Positions 17,728-25,645 of a stretch of 54,110 bases of DNA are shown here, piece after piece. The position numbers were made by a program, and so were the translations under genes. A model generated the notes under the pieces. It did not search any database and had not been told where the DNA came from. It was given only the letters and a program-made list of their open reading frames with translations. This DNA comes from Chthoniobacterales bacterium. Its GTDB lineage: Bacteria; Verrucomicrobiota; Verrucomicrobiia; Chthoniobacterales; JAATET01. Each line of letters opens with the position of its first letter. Within the stretch, counting starts at the first letter, position 1. Where the stretch lies: the NCBI GenBank assembly GCA_015655545.1, contig JAATET010000121.1:1-54110 (forward strand), read 5' to 3'.

Positions 17728-18357
17728 ATGAAACGAAAACAAGCAGCCTTCACGTTGATCGAGCTCCTTGTCGTGGTGGCGATCATCGGGATTCTTGTTA
17801 CGCTGGTCTTGCTCGTGGGGCCGTCGGCGGTCGAGCGAGGGCGGCAGACCGCGTCGCTGAACAACATGCGGCAGATCGGCACCGGATTTCTGCTCTATGC
17901 GAACGAATACGATTTCCGGTTGCCCAACCGCACGAACACGGGCGACCGCTGGCCGCGGCTGCTGCATCCCTACCTGCAGGAGTTAAAAATTTTTGCGGAT
18001 CCGGGAGATCCGACCAATTTCCTGCTTCGAAAAACCGATCCGCTGAGTAACGGCCAGAATAACACCAGCTACATGATGAATGGCTTCAACGACATGGGAG
18101 CTTTCGATGACGACACAGTTTCCGTCCGGGTCAACAGCATCGACCAGCCGAGCAAGACCATTCTGCTGGCTCCGGCGAAGGGGCACGGGAATTTCTACAT
18201 GGATTTTCGGGAGGGAAATGAGAAGGACATTCTCAACAAGGAAGTCTTTAACGGCGGGTCGAATTATCTTTTTGCGGATGGCTCCGTCCAGTTCGTGAAA
18301 AAAAAGGAATACGACGACAGCCTGTGGTATGTGCACAAGGATCCGTCCGCTCCGTGA
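17728..18357 (+). CDS. prepilin-like protein with type IV N-terminal methylation motif and C-terminal DG motif
   Basis: 209 residues. The N-terminus 'KQAAFTLIELLVVVAIIGIL' is a textbook prepilin peptidase site and TM helix. The C-terminus carries the 'NYLFADGSVQFVKK' motif (H/N-x9-DG family), which is abundant in Planctomycetes and Verrucomicrobia. It is probably a pseudopilin-like surface or secretion protein. The start at 17728 is fixed by the short basic leader M-K-R-K-Q. It supports the PVC assignment. Confidence 0.85.
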   Translation: MKRKQAAFTLIELLVVVAIIGILVTLVLLVGPSAVERGRQTASLNNMRQIGTGFLLYANEYDFRLPNRTNTGDRWPRLLHPYLQELKIFADPGDPTNFLLRKTDPLSNGQNNTSYMMNGFNDMGAFDDDTVSVRVNSIDQPSKTILLAPAKGHGNFYMDFREGNEKDILNKEVFNGGSNYLFADGSVQFVKKKEYDDSLWYVHKDPSAP

Positions 18358-18385
18358 TCGGCCACGATAATTTCGGCGCATCAGC

Positions 18386-18748
18386 CTAAAGGGTGTGCCG
18401 GGATTTTTTCCGGGTATCGAGATCCGCTTCGGCGATTCCCTCCTCGATCTCCTCGGCGGCCAGATTGCCCTCGTCCTCCGGCTCCAGACGGCAAATTTTC
18501 GTGCCACCGCTGATGGGTGGCACGCCGTCGCCCGCGCGATCTTCCTCGGGGATCATTTCCGCGGGATCCGTTTCCGGCTGCGTGCCGGACAATTCTTCCC
18601 GGGATTCCTGAAAATCTCCTTCATGAGCTTCCCCGCGACCATCCGCGGCCGCCAGGGCTCGGGCTCGTTTGGCGATCATCTCCTCGCTGATTTCTCCGAC
18701 GCCAGCTCCAGTGATCTCGATGCGGTTCGTTGCGGATTGGTGTTCCAT
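18386..18748 (-). CDS. hypothetical acidic protein, possibly DUF2934-like
   Basis: 120 residues, low complexity and strongly acidic (many E, D, A). The segment 'ISEEMIAKRARALAAADG' with the later 'DFQESREEL' resembles the DUF2934 pattern (I-x-x-R-A ... W-x-x-A-E-x-E-L), but the tryptophan is replaced by F. The strand has a strong AAGGAGG at 18774-18780, placed awkwardly between a GTG at 18772 (too close) and this ATG (24 nt away), so the true start is uncertain. Its upstream region faces the sigma-54 promoter of the small RNA. Confidence 0.5.
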   Translation of the reverse strand: MEHQSATNRIEITGAGVGEISEEMIAKRARALAAADGRGEAHEGDFQESREELSGTQPETDPAEMIPEEDRAGDGVPPISGGTKICRLEPEDEGNLAAEEIEEGIAEADLDTRKKSRHTL

Positions 18749-18814
18749 GATATCGGAATTTCGCTGCCGCACCCTCCTTCGGTTGTTGGAATATATTTTT
18801 TGCAGTCCGCAATA

Positions 18815-18831
18815 CTGGCACGCGACCTGCT
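18815..18831 (+). promoter_or_regulatory. sigma-54 (-24/-12) promoter
   Basis: CTGGCACGCGACCTGCT matches the consensus YTGGCACG-N4-TTGCW with one mismatch in the -12 box. The invariant GG (18817-18818) and GC (18829-18830) are exactly 10 nt apart. The predicted start falls near 18842, the first bases of the conserved RNA element. No protein gene follows on this strand, so the promoter seems dedicated to a small RNA. Confidence 0.65.
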
Positions 18832-18841
18832 ACTTTGCAGA

Positions 18842-18900
18842 ATTGTTCTGGGGGGAACAACAGGCTGTCGTGGCACTCGTCGCGACAGCCTGTATTTTTT
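18842..18900 (+). ncRNA. putative small structured RNA, copy 1 of a two-copy element
   Basis: Hairpin 1: TTGTTC / GAACAA with a TGGGGG loop (18843-18860). Hairpin 2: 11-bp perfect stem ACAGGCTGTCG / CGACAGCCTGT (18860-18893) with a 12-nt loop, followed by TATTTTTT, so it also looks like an intrinsic terminator. The predicted sigma-54 start lies at the 5' edge, giving an RNA of about 59 nt. A second copy at 31847-31900 keeps both hairpins and the loop sequence, with compensatory stem changes. Function unknown; see findings. Confidence 0.6.
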
Positions 18901-19121
18901 CGGGGTGCGGAGAACGGTTTTCGCGAATTTTCACTTCAGCGATCTGTTGCCCGACCGGGAACGCCACGAGCGATTGCAGACCCTTGCGAAGCTCGCCGCC
19001 GTAGCGTGGAACTTACGCAAGTGGATGCGCAACGTCCTTCTTTTTTGCCTCCGCCTCCTCGCCGTCCCTTACCCAACTCCTAACCTCGCGCCCATCCGGT
19101 GAGTTTTTCCGGCCCGACTAA

Positions 19122-20513
19122 CTAAATCTCCCAGCCGGGTTGCACGTTACGAAGCGCATACGCGGCGACTTTTGTTGCTTGAACACGAATTTCGGGAATC
19201 GCGGTTGTTTCCCAGAGCATTCCTCGTAGCGGAGGGCCAATAAGCGATATCTGGGGGGAGATGCGCCCTTTTGCGCCGATCGGTTCGAAGTTTTCGGTCG
19301 ATTCCAATCCCAGCAGGAGAGGGTCGGGGTGAAGAACTCCGCGAGCCAGAAGATTAATCAGAAGCGGTTCGTTGAAATGCTGGCGGAAGTTTGACTCGGG
19401 TCCGATGCAGTTGAAGACCCGCTGGACTTTCAAATTGCGAAGCTCTTGGGATTTCTTGGGCTTCAGGTGCACGACGACTCCGTTCTCGTCTTCGATAAAA
19501 TCGACCAGACGTCCGGGAATCAATTCCAGGCGCTCCTCGGCGCGAAGCTTCTCCAGCATTCGCCATGCGGTCGGTGGCATTCGATGACGATGGGATTCCC
19601 AAAACGGCCGAAGATGCCTTAGAAATTTCCGTTTTTCCGGGAGGGGCAGATTTTTCCAGAGCGCCTGGGTGTGCGGACGCAGCGCGTCGATGACCCCCCG
19701 CCAATTTTCTGGTCCGGCGCTGGCGATCTCGTTGCGCACGATCCGGGCGAGCGCGTTAATCGAATGGGGCAGGGGGCCGGCCGCCAGATAGTCATGGTGC
19801 GACGGGCTCGGAGCGTGGGGCTGGGGCCAGCGGCCTCCGCGCGAGGTGACGATATACTTGCCTCGATGACCGGATGCTTCCAGCGCGAGAATAACGTCCA
19901 CGGAGGTGAGCCCGGTGCCGACGATCAATACGTCGTCATCGGGTTCCGCCTCCATCGCCCCTGCTTTCCACACGAGAGGGACGTAGCGCTGACTGCGGAA
20001 GAACGGATGCCGGCCGGGTAACGGATCGCGAGGAGGCAGATTTCCCAGCGCCAATACCGCATGAGAAATATCCTCGGTGTCCCCGTCGCTGGTGACGATC
20101 GTTCCTCCCGTTGCCGTGGGAATGAAATCGACGACGCGGCTGGCTCGCACATCCAGTGACGCGACGCAGGCCGGATGGGAGAACGCCTCTTCGACGACCG
20201 AGGCAATGTAGCAGCCGTAGATGGCCCGCGAGACAAAATCGCCCGCGGCCACAGGGCCATCGCGAAGCAGGGTGGCGACATTGGCAGGTCGATTCAGCCA
20301 CTCGAGGAAATGATTTGGCTGATCGGGAAACGCGCTGATCTTTCCGGCCGGAACATTGAGCAGATGCGCGAAGTTCCTCGTTCCGTAGGCGAGACCCTGG
20401 CCGAGATGGTCCGATGGATCGAACAGAACGACTCGACACGGAACGGTCGCCTGAAGTCCGATTTGTGCTGCGGTGAGCGCTCCGCTGGCTCCGCCGCCGA
20501 TAATGGCAATCAT
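19122..20513 (-). CDS. FAD/NAD(P)-binding protein (COG4529-like flavoprotein)
   Basis: 463 residues. N-terminal dinucleotide-binding motif 'IAIIGGGASGALTAAQIG', then 'DPSDHLGQGLAYGT' and 'LLNVPAGKISAFPDQPNHFL', the hallmarks of the NAD_binding_9/COG4529 family (HcpA/YdhS-like). A second Rossmann site is 'DVLIVGTGLTSVDVILAL'. The family is uncharacterised but is often found near sulfur or cysteine metabolism genes; a redox role on a sulfur or selenium substrate is inference. It is last in the minus-strand run after the HEAT, rhodanese and carbonic anhydrase remnant genes. Confidence 0.82.
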   Translation of the reverse strand: MIAIIGGGASGALTAAQIGLQATVPCRVVLFDPSDHLGQGLAYGTRNFAHLLNVPAGKISAFPDQPNHFLEWLNRPANVATLLRDGPVAAGDFVSRAIYGCYIASVVEEAFSHPACVASLDVRASRVVDFIPTATGGTIVTSDGDTEDISHAVLALGNLPPRDPLPGRHPFFRSQRYVPLVWKAGAMEAEPDDDVLIVGTGLTSVDVILALEASGHRGKYIVTSRGGRWPQPHAPSPSHHDYLAAGPLPHSINALARIVRNEIASAGPENWRGVIDALRPHTQALWKNLPLPEKRKFLRHLRPFWESHRHRMPPTAWRMLEKLRAEERLELIPGRLVDFIEDENGVVVHLKPKKSQELRNLKVQRVFNCIGPESNFRQHFNEPLLINLLARGVLHPDPLLLGLESTENFEPIGAKGRISPQISLIGPPLRGMLWETTAIPEIRVQATKVAAYALRNVQPGWEI

Positions 20514-20531
20514 GTGCCTAACGTGGATCGC

Positions 20532-20810
20532 TCACACGCCAGAGACAAGAGATGTCGGTTGCCGGCTGATTTCTGCGATTGTTTGAAGAGTCCGGTCACT
20601 TGTCGAAGCGGACTCGCATTGAGGTTTCGACCCGCACGACACGCCACCTGCGTTGCGAATGACGCGGGCGTCGCCCTCGCGGAGGCCCGCGTCCATGCAG
20701 CTGAGAATGGCGAATCGGCGGGCCGGCGGCAGCGCGAGTGCGGACTTTTCGCCGAACGATTCGGCGTAGGTTTGGTTGGCGGAGAAGACTTCGTAAAGGA
20801 TTTGGCTCAC
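20532..20810 (-). pseudogene. decayed beta-carbonic anhydrase N-terminal fragment
   Basis: 92 codons. Residues 1-56 match the start of a beta-carbonic anhydrase: '[14 protein letters not shown]', '[17 protein letters not shown]' with the zinc ligand Cys38, then '[14 protein letters not shown]'. The family normally reads C-M-D-A-R followed by about eight residues before G-L-x-E-G-D. Here that segment, including the catalytic Arg of the Asp-Arg dyad, is missing. After N-A-G-G the similarity stops, and the His-x2-Cys zinc site and the rest (at least 110 residues) are absent. It is almost certainly inactive. In this setting the ancestor could have been a carbonic anhydrase or a COS/CS2 hydrolase of the same fold. 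Confidence 0.7.
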
Positions 20811-20839
20811 GGTGATCGGTGGTTGTTCAAGGTCGAAGA

Positions 20840-21295
20840 TCAGTCCAGGGCTTCACGCTCCGATGACGTGGGAAACCCCGCGGCGATCCATGCGCGCAGG
20901 CCGCCTACGACAACGCGGACGTTTTCGTATCCCATGCGTTGAAGATTGTCGGCGACGAGTGCGGAGCGGTTGCCGCTGGTGCAATAGCAGACAATGGGGC
21001 CGGCCGGATCGGGAGCATGGCGCTCGATTTCCAATTCGACCACGCCGCGGCTGAGATGCTCGGCGCTGATCGCGTGACGCTGCGCGTATTCTCCCCGTTC
21101 ACGCACGTCGATCAACAAGGCGCCGTTCTCGACGAGAGCTACGGCTTCCGATGGAGCAATTTCGCGCACGCGGGATCGAGCGTCGGCCGCGAGCTTGAGG
21201 AATCGATCGCCGTGGGGTTGCTGATCGGGAAGATTCAGGCGCCTCGCGAATCGATCCCATAAGCTGAGCTTGGAGTTCGCAGCCATGGAGATCAT
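20840..21295 (-). CDS. single-domain rhodanese (sulfurtransferase)
   Basis: 151 residues from the ATG at 21295, which overlaps the stop of the HEAT-repeat gene (ATGA); an ATG at 21286 is an alternative. The rhodanese fold runs from about residue 45: '[17 protein letters not shown]' and active-site loop 'YCTSGNRSA' (Cys105), then '[15 protein letters not shown]'. It would carry a persulfide on Cys105. The N-terminal 40 residues ('[15 protein letters not shown]') are an extension of unknown use. Coupling to a HEAT protein suggests the two work as a complex. Confidence 0.9.
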   Translation of the reverse strand: MISMAANSKLSLWDRFARRLNLPDQQPHGDRFLKLAADARSRVREIAPSEAVALVENGALLIDVRERGEYAQRHAISAEHLSRGVVELEIERHAPDPAGPIVCYCTSGNRSALVADNLQRMGYENVRVVVGGLRAWIAAGFPTSSEREALD

Positions 21296-22092
21296 TCGGA
21301 AAGCAGGCGGTCGGCGTTGCGGGCTGAGGTGCGAACGGTGTCGTCGCAGTCTTCGAATAGAGGCTCGATATATTGACGAAGCGACTTGTCGCCTGCCGCG
21401 CCCAAGGCTTCCGTGGCCGCCGCCCGCACTTCGGCGATCTTGTGTTGCAATAAAGATAGAATTCGTCGGTCCGCCCTCGCGTTTTGCGCCGCGAGGCTGT
21501 GCGCGGATTCTTTGACAACCTGCCACGCTGGATCGCGCAGTGAATCGAGCAGCGCGGCGCGGGAGTCTTCCCCGGGAAATCGGCGAAGCGCGCGAACCGC
21601 CGCCTGGCGCACGTGCCGGTCGTCGTCGTCGAGCGCATGGATGAGGTCTCCAAAGACGAATGCACTTTTAAAATGGATGATCGTTTCGATGGCGGCTTGC
21701 CGCACGAGAGCGCTGTCGTCGCGCACCGCGGAACGGAGGGCGATGACGAGATCCGCGTCACGGTATCGTCCCAGCGTGATCACCGCCTCGCGCCGGACTG
21801 TGGGTTCCAGGTCGCCAAGTTTTAGAATCAAAAACTCGATTGCTTCCGGAGCGTGGAAATTGCGAAGCGCGGCGATGGATGCCAGACGGGCTTCCGCCGC
21901 GGGATGGGCCAGCCCGTGCAGGAGAAATTCCACGGCCTCGGGATCGCGCAGGGAGAGGAGGACTCCCGAAGCGGCGATGCTGATTTCTTCATCGGGATCG
22001 GCGATCGCGGCAAGCAGCGCGGGCACATTGCTCGCATCCGCGTGCTGGCTCTCTAAAAGATCGAGCGTGGGTGTTTCAGAAAAGCTGCTCAT
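21292..22092 (-). CDS. HEAT-repeat protein of the sulfur locus
   Basis: 266 residues made almost entirely of HEAT/PBS-lyase type repeats of about 30 residues ('DPEAVEFLLHGLAHPAAEAR', 'LEPTVRREAVITLGRYRDAD', 'DDRHVRQAAVRALRRFP'). These repeats make alpha-solenoid protein-binding surfaces; no catalytic residues are seen. It is first in the minus-strand run HEAT-rhodanese-(CA remnant)-flavoprotein and is divergent from the sulfurtransferase gene, with two candidate Rrf2 sites in the 157-nt gap. Probable scaffold or partner protein. Confidence 0.85.
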   Translation of the reverse strand: MSSFSETPTLDLLESQHADASNVPALLAAIADPDEEISIAASGVLLSLRDPEAVEFLLHGLAHPAAEARLASIAALRNFHAPEAIEFLILKLGDLEPTVRREAVITLGRYRDADLVIALRSAVRDDSALVRQAAIETIIHFKSAFVFGDLIHALDDDDRHVRQAAVRALRRFPGEDSRAALLDSLRDPAWQVVKESAHSLAAQNARADRRILSLLQHKIAEVRAAATEALGAAGDKSLRQYIEPLFEDCDDTVRTSARNADRLLSE

Positions 22093-22097
22093 AAAAG

Positions 22098-22114
22098 ACG
22101 ATTTAATAAGTCGT
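22098..22114. promoter_or_regulatory. candidate Rrf2-type operator, site A
   Basis: ACGATT-TAATA-AGTCGT, an imperfect inverted repeat with 5-nt spacer followed by AATTAA. It lies 6 nt upstream of the HEAT gene start, inside its likely promoter (TTGACT at 22121-22126 read on the minus strand). It shares 'AAGTCGTAATTAA' with site D in front of the rrf2 gene. Confidence 0.5.
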
Positions 22115-22188
22115 AATTAAAAGTCAAAGAAAAGGTGTCATACAATAAAAAAATCGAATCACCGCGGTGAAGCAAGGCCATCTAATAT

Positions 22189-22205
22189 ACGATATATTAA
22201 GTCGT
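22189..22205. promoter_or_regulatory. candidate Rrf2-type operator, site B
   Basis: ACGATA-TATTA-AGTCGT, the same layout as sites A and D. It lies 45 nt upstream of the sulfurtransferase start and just before a TTGACA box at 22212-22217 (no good -10 is visible after it). Confidence 0.5.
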
Positions 22206-22249
22206 TATTTGTTGACAATTTCATGCGGCTTCGCATCTTTCGATAATTT

Positions 22250-23110
22250 ATGAGCGATTACGCCAAGCCTGACAGCCTCGTCGAAACAGGATGGTTGGTT
22301 GAACATCTGACCGACCCGGATCTCCGCATCGTGGAAAGCAACGAAGACATTTTGCTCTACGGAACGGGCCACATTCCCGGGGCCGCACATATCGACTGGC
22401 ATGCGGATTTGAATGATCCTCGCGAGCGCGATTACATCGATCCCGAGCAATTTGCGGCGCTTGCCTCGCGACTAGGAATCACGCCGGATACGACGGTGAT
22501 TTTTTATGGTGACAAGGCGAACTGGTGGGCGGCTTACGCGCTTTGGGTTTTCCGTCTGTTCGGCCACGCCAAGGTCAAATTGCTCAACGGAGGACGCGCC
22601 AAATGGATCGCCGAAGCCCGCGAGATCACGAGGGATGTCCCACAATTCGCGACGACTCGTTATCCCGTGCCGGCGAAGCGCGACGACCGCGCCATTCGTG
22701 CTTTCAAGGTCGATGCCCTTTCGCAGAGTGAAGCGGAGCGGCCCTTGATCGACGTGCGATCCCCGGGAGAGTTTCGGGGAGACGTCACTCACATGCCGGA
22801 ATATCCGCAGGAAGGAGTGCTGCGAGGAGGCCACATCCCCGGCGCCAAAAGCGTGCCTTGGAAAACGGCGGCCAACGACGACGGCACGTTCAAATCCGCT
22901 GCCGAACTCCGAAAGATTTACCAGGAGGATCTCGGTCTGAATCCGGAGGATGACACGGTCGTCTATTGCCGGATCGGCGAGCGGTCCAGCCACACGTGGT
23001 TTGTGCTCTCTTACCTCCTCGGCTTTTCCGAAGTGCGCAATTACGACGGCTCGTGGACGGAGTGGGGCAATGCGGTGCGGGTGCCGATCGCGACGGGGGA
23101 CCGGGGATGA
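22250..23110 (+). CDS. two-domain thiosulfate/3-mercaptopyruvate sulfurtransferase
   Basis: 286 residues in tandem rhodanese domains. The first domain (residues 1-125, 'IPGAAHIDW') is catalytically empty. The second carries the active loop '[15 protein letters not shown]' with Cys240. The C-R-I-G-E-R-S loop is of the thiosulfate sulfurtransferase (CysA2/rhodanese) type rather than the C-G-S-G-V-T loop of mercaptopyruvate enzymes. It would move sulfane sulfur from thiosulfate to thiol acceptors in the cytoplasm. Translation is coupled (ATGA) to a small downstream gene. Confidence 0.9.
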   Translation: MSDYAKPDSLVETGWLVEHLTDPDLRIVESNEDILLYGTGHIPGAAHIDWHADLNDPRERDYIDPEQFAALASRLGITPDTTVIFYGDKANWWAAYALWVFRLFGHAKVKLLNGGRAKWIAEAREITRDVPQFATTRYPVPAKRDDRAIRAFKVDALSQSEAERPLIDVRSPGEFRGDVTHMPEYPQEGVLRGGHIPGAKSVPWKTAANDDGTFKSAAELRKIYQEDLGLNPEDDTVVYCRIGERSSHTWFVLSYLLGFSEVRNYDGSWTEWGNAVRVPIATGDRG

Positions 23111-23292
23111 AAGCGCGTTCGTTGCGGGAACTGCTGGAGGAAATTCGGCGCAAGAGACGTGCGCAGGGATTGTCGGCGCTGCGTCTTCAGAGTGAGGCAA
23201 GTTTGCGGGCCCGCCTGGAGTGGACAGCCGCGCAAAATCTGTTCACCAGTTCAAGAGGTTCCGTGGATTCTCAGCGGCAGTCGAGGTCATGA
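23107..23292 (+). CDS. small basic hypothetical protein 1, coupled to the sulfurtransferase
   Basis: 61 residues, starting inside the sulfurtransferase stop (ATGA 23107-23110) and ending in another ATGA overlap with the next small gene. The first 40 residues are a predicted amphipathic basic helix ('[19 protein letters not shown]', '[17 protein letters not shown]'); the tail is S/R/Q-rich. I recognise no family. Two consecutive stop-start overlaps argue that it is really translated. Confidence 0.55.
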   Translation: MKARSLRELLEEIRRKRRAQGLSALRLQSEASLRARLEWTAAQNLFTSSRGSVDSQRQSRS

Positions 23293-23456
23293 AATCCGAC
23301 GCGCTGCTTCGGGAAATGGAATCCCTGCGCCAAATTGCGTTTGGAAAAAAACCTCGTTCCTTGAAAGAGGAGCAAAAGCAGTTGCAGCGGTTGCACGTCG
23401 CCGCTTTTCGGCGCGCCATCCGGCGGGCTCGCGCGGCCGCCGGCGCGACAGTCTAA
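23289..23456 (+). CDS. small basic hypothetical protein 2
   Basis: 55 residues, starting in the stop of the preceding small gene (ATGA 23289-23292) and ending against the convergent cysE stop (4-nt overlap). It is highly helical and basic: 'LLREMESLRQIAFGKK', 'RSLKEEQKQLQRLHVAAFRR'. No family recognised. It may bind RNA or protein; its tight placement inside the sulfur locus is the main clue. Confidence 0.5.
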   Translation: MKSDALLREMESLRQIAFGKKPRSLKEEQKQLQRLHVAAFRRAIRRARAAAGATV

Positions 23457-24358
23457 AGCTGCGCTTTTTTGGGCTTGGTTCCCTTGTCGAGGATGGTCAG
23501 CTGCTTTTCCTCGTAAACGACGAGCGAGTTCGGCGGGACGCTGTGCATCAGGAAAACGTTCGCGCCGATGGTGGAGCCTTTCCCGATCACGGTTTTGCCG
23601 CCGAGGATCGTCGAGTTTGGATAGATCGTGACGTTGTCTTCGACATCGGGATGTCGCTTGCCGCCTTTGATGATGTGCCCTTCCTCGTCGCGGACGAAGC
23701 TTCGCGCCCCCAGGGTGACGCCATGATAAAGCTTCACGGAGTTGCCGATGCGGCACGACTCGCCGATGACCAGTCCGCTGCCATTGTCGATGAAAAAATG
23801 GGATCCGATGATCGCGCCGGGATGAATGTCGATGCCGGTGCGGCTATGCGCCCACTCGGTCATCATGCGGGGGATGATGGGAGCTCCAAACATGTGCAGG
23901 CGATGCGCCACGCGCTGGATGGAAATGGCTTCGATGAATGGATACGAGAGAATGATTTCTTCGCGGCAGAGCGCCGCCGGGTCTCCGTCGAAGGCGGCCT
24001 CGATGTCCGTGCGCAGCAGCTCGCGAACTTCCGGCAGCGCTTTGCAGAACTTCTGCATGATCGGCGGCGTCTTGCCCGTGGGTTTCTTCGGATTGCCGAT
24101 GCGCACGCTTTTTCGCACTTGATCCGCGAGCCGTTCGGTCACGCGATTGAGCCGCTCGTTGGTGAGCTCGGCAAGCGAGCCGTGGTGCACGGCGTCGTCA
24201 TCGTGAAAGCCCGGGAAGAGCAGTTGCAGCAGGTCTTCGCAAATTTGCCCGACCGCCCTCGTCGAGGGCATGTTGTGGGCATCGCGGTTGTTTAATCCTC
24301 CCACGTGCTCGTAGGAGGCAAGCAGGTCGGAAACAAAGGGATTGAGCGGCGAAGACAC
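23453..24358 (-). CDS. cysE: serine O-acetyltransferase
   Basis: About 301 residues of the long (EpsC/SrpH-like) serine acetyltransferase type. A helical N-terminal domain contains 'LLRTDIEAAFDGDPAA'. The left-handed beta-helix follows: 'TGIDIHPGAIIGSHFFIDNG', 'LVIGESCRIGNSVKLYHGVT', then 'HPDVEDNVTIYPNSTILGG'. The catalytic His residues are in D-I-H-P-G and Y-H-G-V-T. The enzyme makes O-acetylserine for cysteine synthase, which is encoded 5 kb away in the same locus. I favour GTG 24358; a TTG at 24409 would add 17 residues. Serine acetyltransferases are known neighbours of Family 2A encapsulins. Confidence 0.92.
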   Translation of the reverse strand: MSSPLNPFVSDLLASYEHVGGLNNRDAHNMPSTRAVGQICEDLLQLLFPGFHDDDAVHHGSLAELTNERLNRVTERLADQVRKSVRIGNPKKPTGKTPPIMQKFCKALPEVRELLRTDIEAAFDGDPAALCREEIILSYPFIEAISIQRVAHRLHMFGAPIIPRMMTEWAHSRTGIDIHPGAIIGSHFFIDNGSGLVIGESCRIGNSVKLYHGVTLGARSFVRDEEGHIIKGGKRHPDVEDNVTIYPNSTILGGKTVIGKGSTIGANVFLMHSVPPNSLVVYEEKQLTILDKGTKPKKAQL

Positions 24359-24466
24359 GGGTGATCTAATAGCGACGCATTTGATCGCATATCGAGGACG
24401 AGGGGTCAATCAACTCGTCAAGCCATGTCATGTGTGAGTTGCCGAAGACGAGATCAGCCCCTGTTC

Positions 24467-25645
24467 ATGCCGCATACCGCCGAGCGCCTTCACGCATTCA
24501 CCGAATCCGTCATCCGGGGAATGACGCGCCTCGCCAATGCCCACAACGCGATCAATCTCTCGCAAGGCTTTCCGGATTTCGATCCTCCGGAGGAATTGCT
24601 CGCCGCTCTCGAGCGGGCCGCCCGCGGACCTCATCACCAATATGCGATGACCTGGGGAGCGCCGCGATTTCGGGAGGCGCTGGCGCGAAAAATCAATCGC
24701 TTCAGCGGGCTGGATATCGATCCCGATCGCCATCTCGTCGTCACCTGCGGCAGCACCGAGGCGATGATGGTGGCCATGATGACCGCCTGCAATCCGGGCG
24801 ACAAAGTCATCGTCTTTTCGCCGTTCTACGAAAACTACGCGGCCGACGCGATTTTGTCGGGCGCCGAGCCGATCTACGTGGCGTTGCGGGCACCCGGTTT
24901 CGACTATGATCCGGCGGAGCTCGAGCGGGCTTTCGCGCAAGGCGTAAAGGCCATCGTGGTTTGCAATCCCTCGAATCCCACGGGCAAGGTTTTCCGCCGG
25001 GAGGAATTGCTGCACATCCTTGCCCTGGCCGAGCGCTACGACGCGTTTGTGATCACCGACGAGCCGTATGAGCACATCGTTTTCGCCCCGCACGAGCATG
25101 TTTATTTCGCGGCGCTTCCGGGCGCGTTCGAGCGAACGATCACCTGCAATTCCCTCTCGAAGACCTACTCAATCACCGGCTGGCGCCTCGGTTATGTGCA
25201 GGCCGCTCCGGAGGTGATCGCGCAAGCGCGCAAGGTGCACGATTTTCTCACGGTGGGCGCCGCGGCTCCCTTGCAGGAGGCTGCCGTGGCGGGACTGGAA
25301 CTGCCCGCGGAATATTATGCCGGCCTGCGGAACCTCTACGCCGGAAAAAGAAAGCTCTTCCTGGAAGGACTGGCAAAGACCGGACTCCGCTTTACGGAAC
25401 CGCAAGGCGCCTATTATGTATTGGTCGACATCTCGCCGCTCGGTTTCGCAATCGATACCGAAGCTGCGGAATGGATGGTGCGTGAAATCGGGGTCGCCGG
25501 AGTGCCGGGCTCCAGTTTTTTTCGCGAGCCCGAGAATCGCTACCTCCGATTTCATTTCGCGAAAAACGAGGCGACTTTGTGCGCCGCAATCGAACGCCTG
25601 CAGCAGCTTGCCTCCCCGATCCGGAGAAAATGGCCCCAACGCTAG
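24467..25645 (+). CDS. class I/II aminotransferase (PLP), methionine/kynurenine aminotransferase-like
   Basis: 392 residues from ATG 24467, where the family N-terminus ('FTESVIRGMTRLANAHNAIN') fits; ATG 24425 would add 14 residues. Features: 'LSQGFPDFDPPEEL', 'CGSTEAMMVAMM', 'CNPSNPTGKVF', 'DEPYEHIVF', and the PLP lysine in 'NSLSKTYSITGWRLGY' (Lys232), with a late Arg in 'RYLRFHF'. Members transaminate methionine, aromatic amino acids or act as cysteine-S-conjugate beta-lyases. Placed between cysE and the encapsulin, a sulfur amino acid substrate is likely but unproven. Confidence 0.88.
   Translation: MPHTAERLHAFTESVIRGMTRLANAHNAINLSQGFPDFDPPEELLAALERAARGPHHQYAMTWGAPRFREALARKINRFSGLDIDPDRHLVVTCGSTEAMMVAMMTACNPGDKVIVFSPFYENYAADAILSGAEPIYVALRAPGFDYDPAELERAFAQGVKAIVVCNPSNPTGKVFRREELLHILALAERYDAFVITDEPYEHIVFAPHEHVYFAALPGAFERTITCNSLSKTYSITGWRLGYVQAAPEVIAQARKVHDFLTVGAAAPLQEAAVAGLELPAEYYAGLRNLYAGKRKLFLEGLAKTGLRFTEPQGAYYVLVDISPLGFAIDTEAAEWMVREIGVAGVPGSSFFREPENRYLRFHFAKNEATLCAAIERLQQLASPIRRKWPQR

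Larger units (their letters stand above)
18749..19121. other. gene-poor region containing a sigma-54 promoter and a structured RNA
   Basis: There is no convincing protein gene in this 373-nt stretch. It holds the sigma-54 promoter at 18815-18831 and the RNA element at 18842-18900. I see no clear structure between 18901 and 19121. Open frames crossing it on the plus strand run straight through the promoter and the terminator-like hairpin and show no protein-like composition. Confidence 0.6.

Noticed and set aside
18395-19102. Plus-strand open frame of about 235 codons across the intergenic region
   Set aside because: It runs through the sigma-54 promoter, the hairpin RNA and its T-run, overlaps a likely minus-strand gene, and has no recognisable protein features.
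19116-19128. GACT-N5-AATC at the 3' end of the flavoprotein gene as a fifth Rrf2 site
   Set aside because: Only one good half-site and located at the end of a minus-strand gene, not in a promoter.
22212-22247. TTGACA with GATAAT as a promoter for the sulfurtransferase
   Set aside because: The spacer would be 24 nt and the -10 would abut the start codon; with normal spacing no -10 is recognisable.
23159-24295. 378-codon plus-strand open frame opposite cysE
   Set aside because: The minus strand encodes hexapeptide repeats of serine acetyltransferase; the plus frame is compositionally a mirror.
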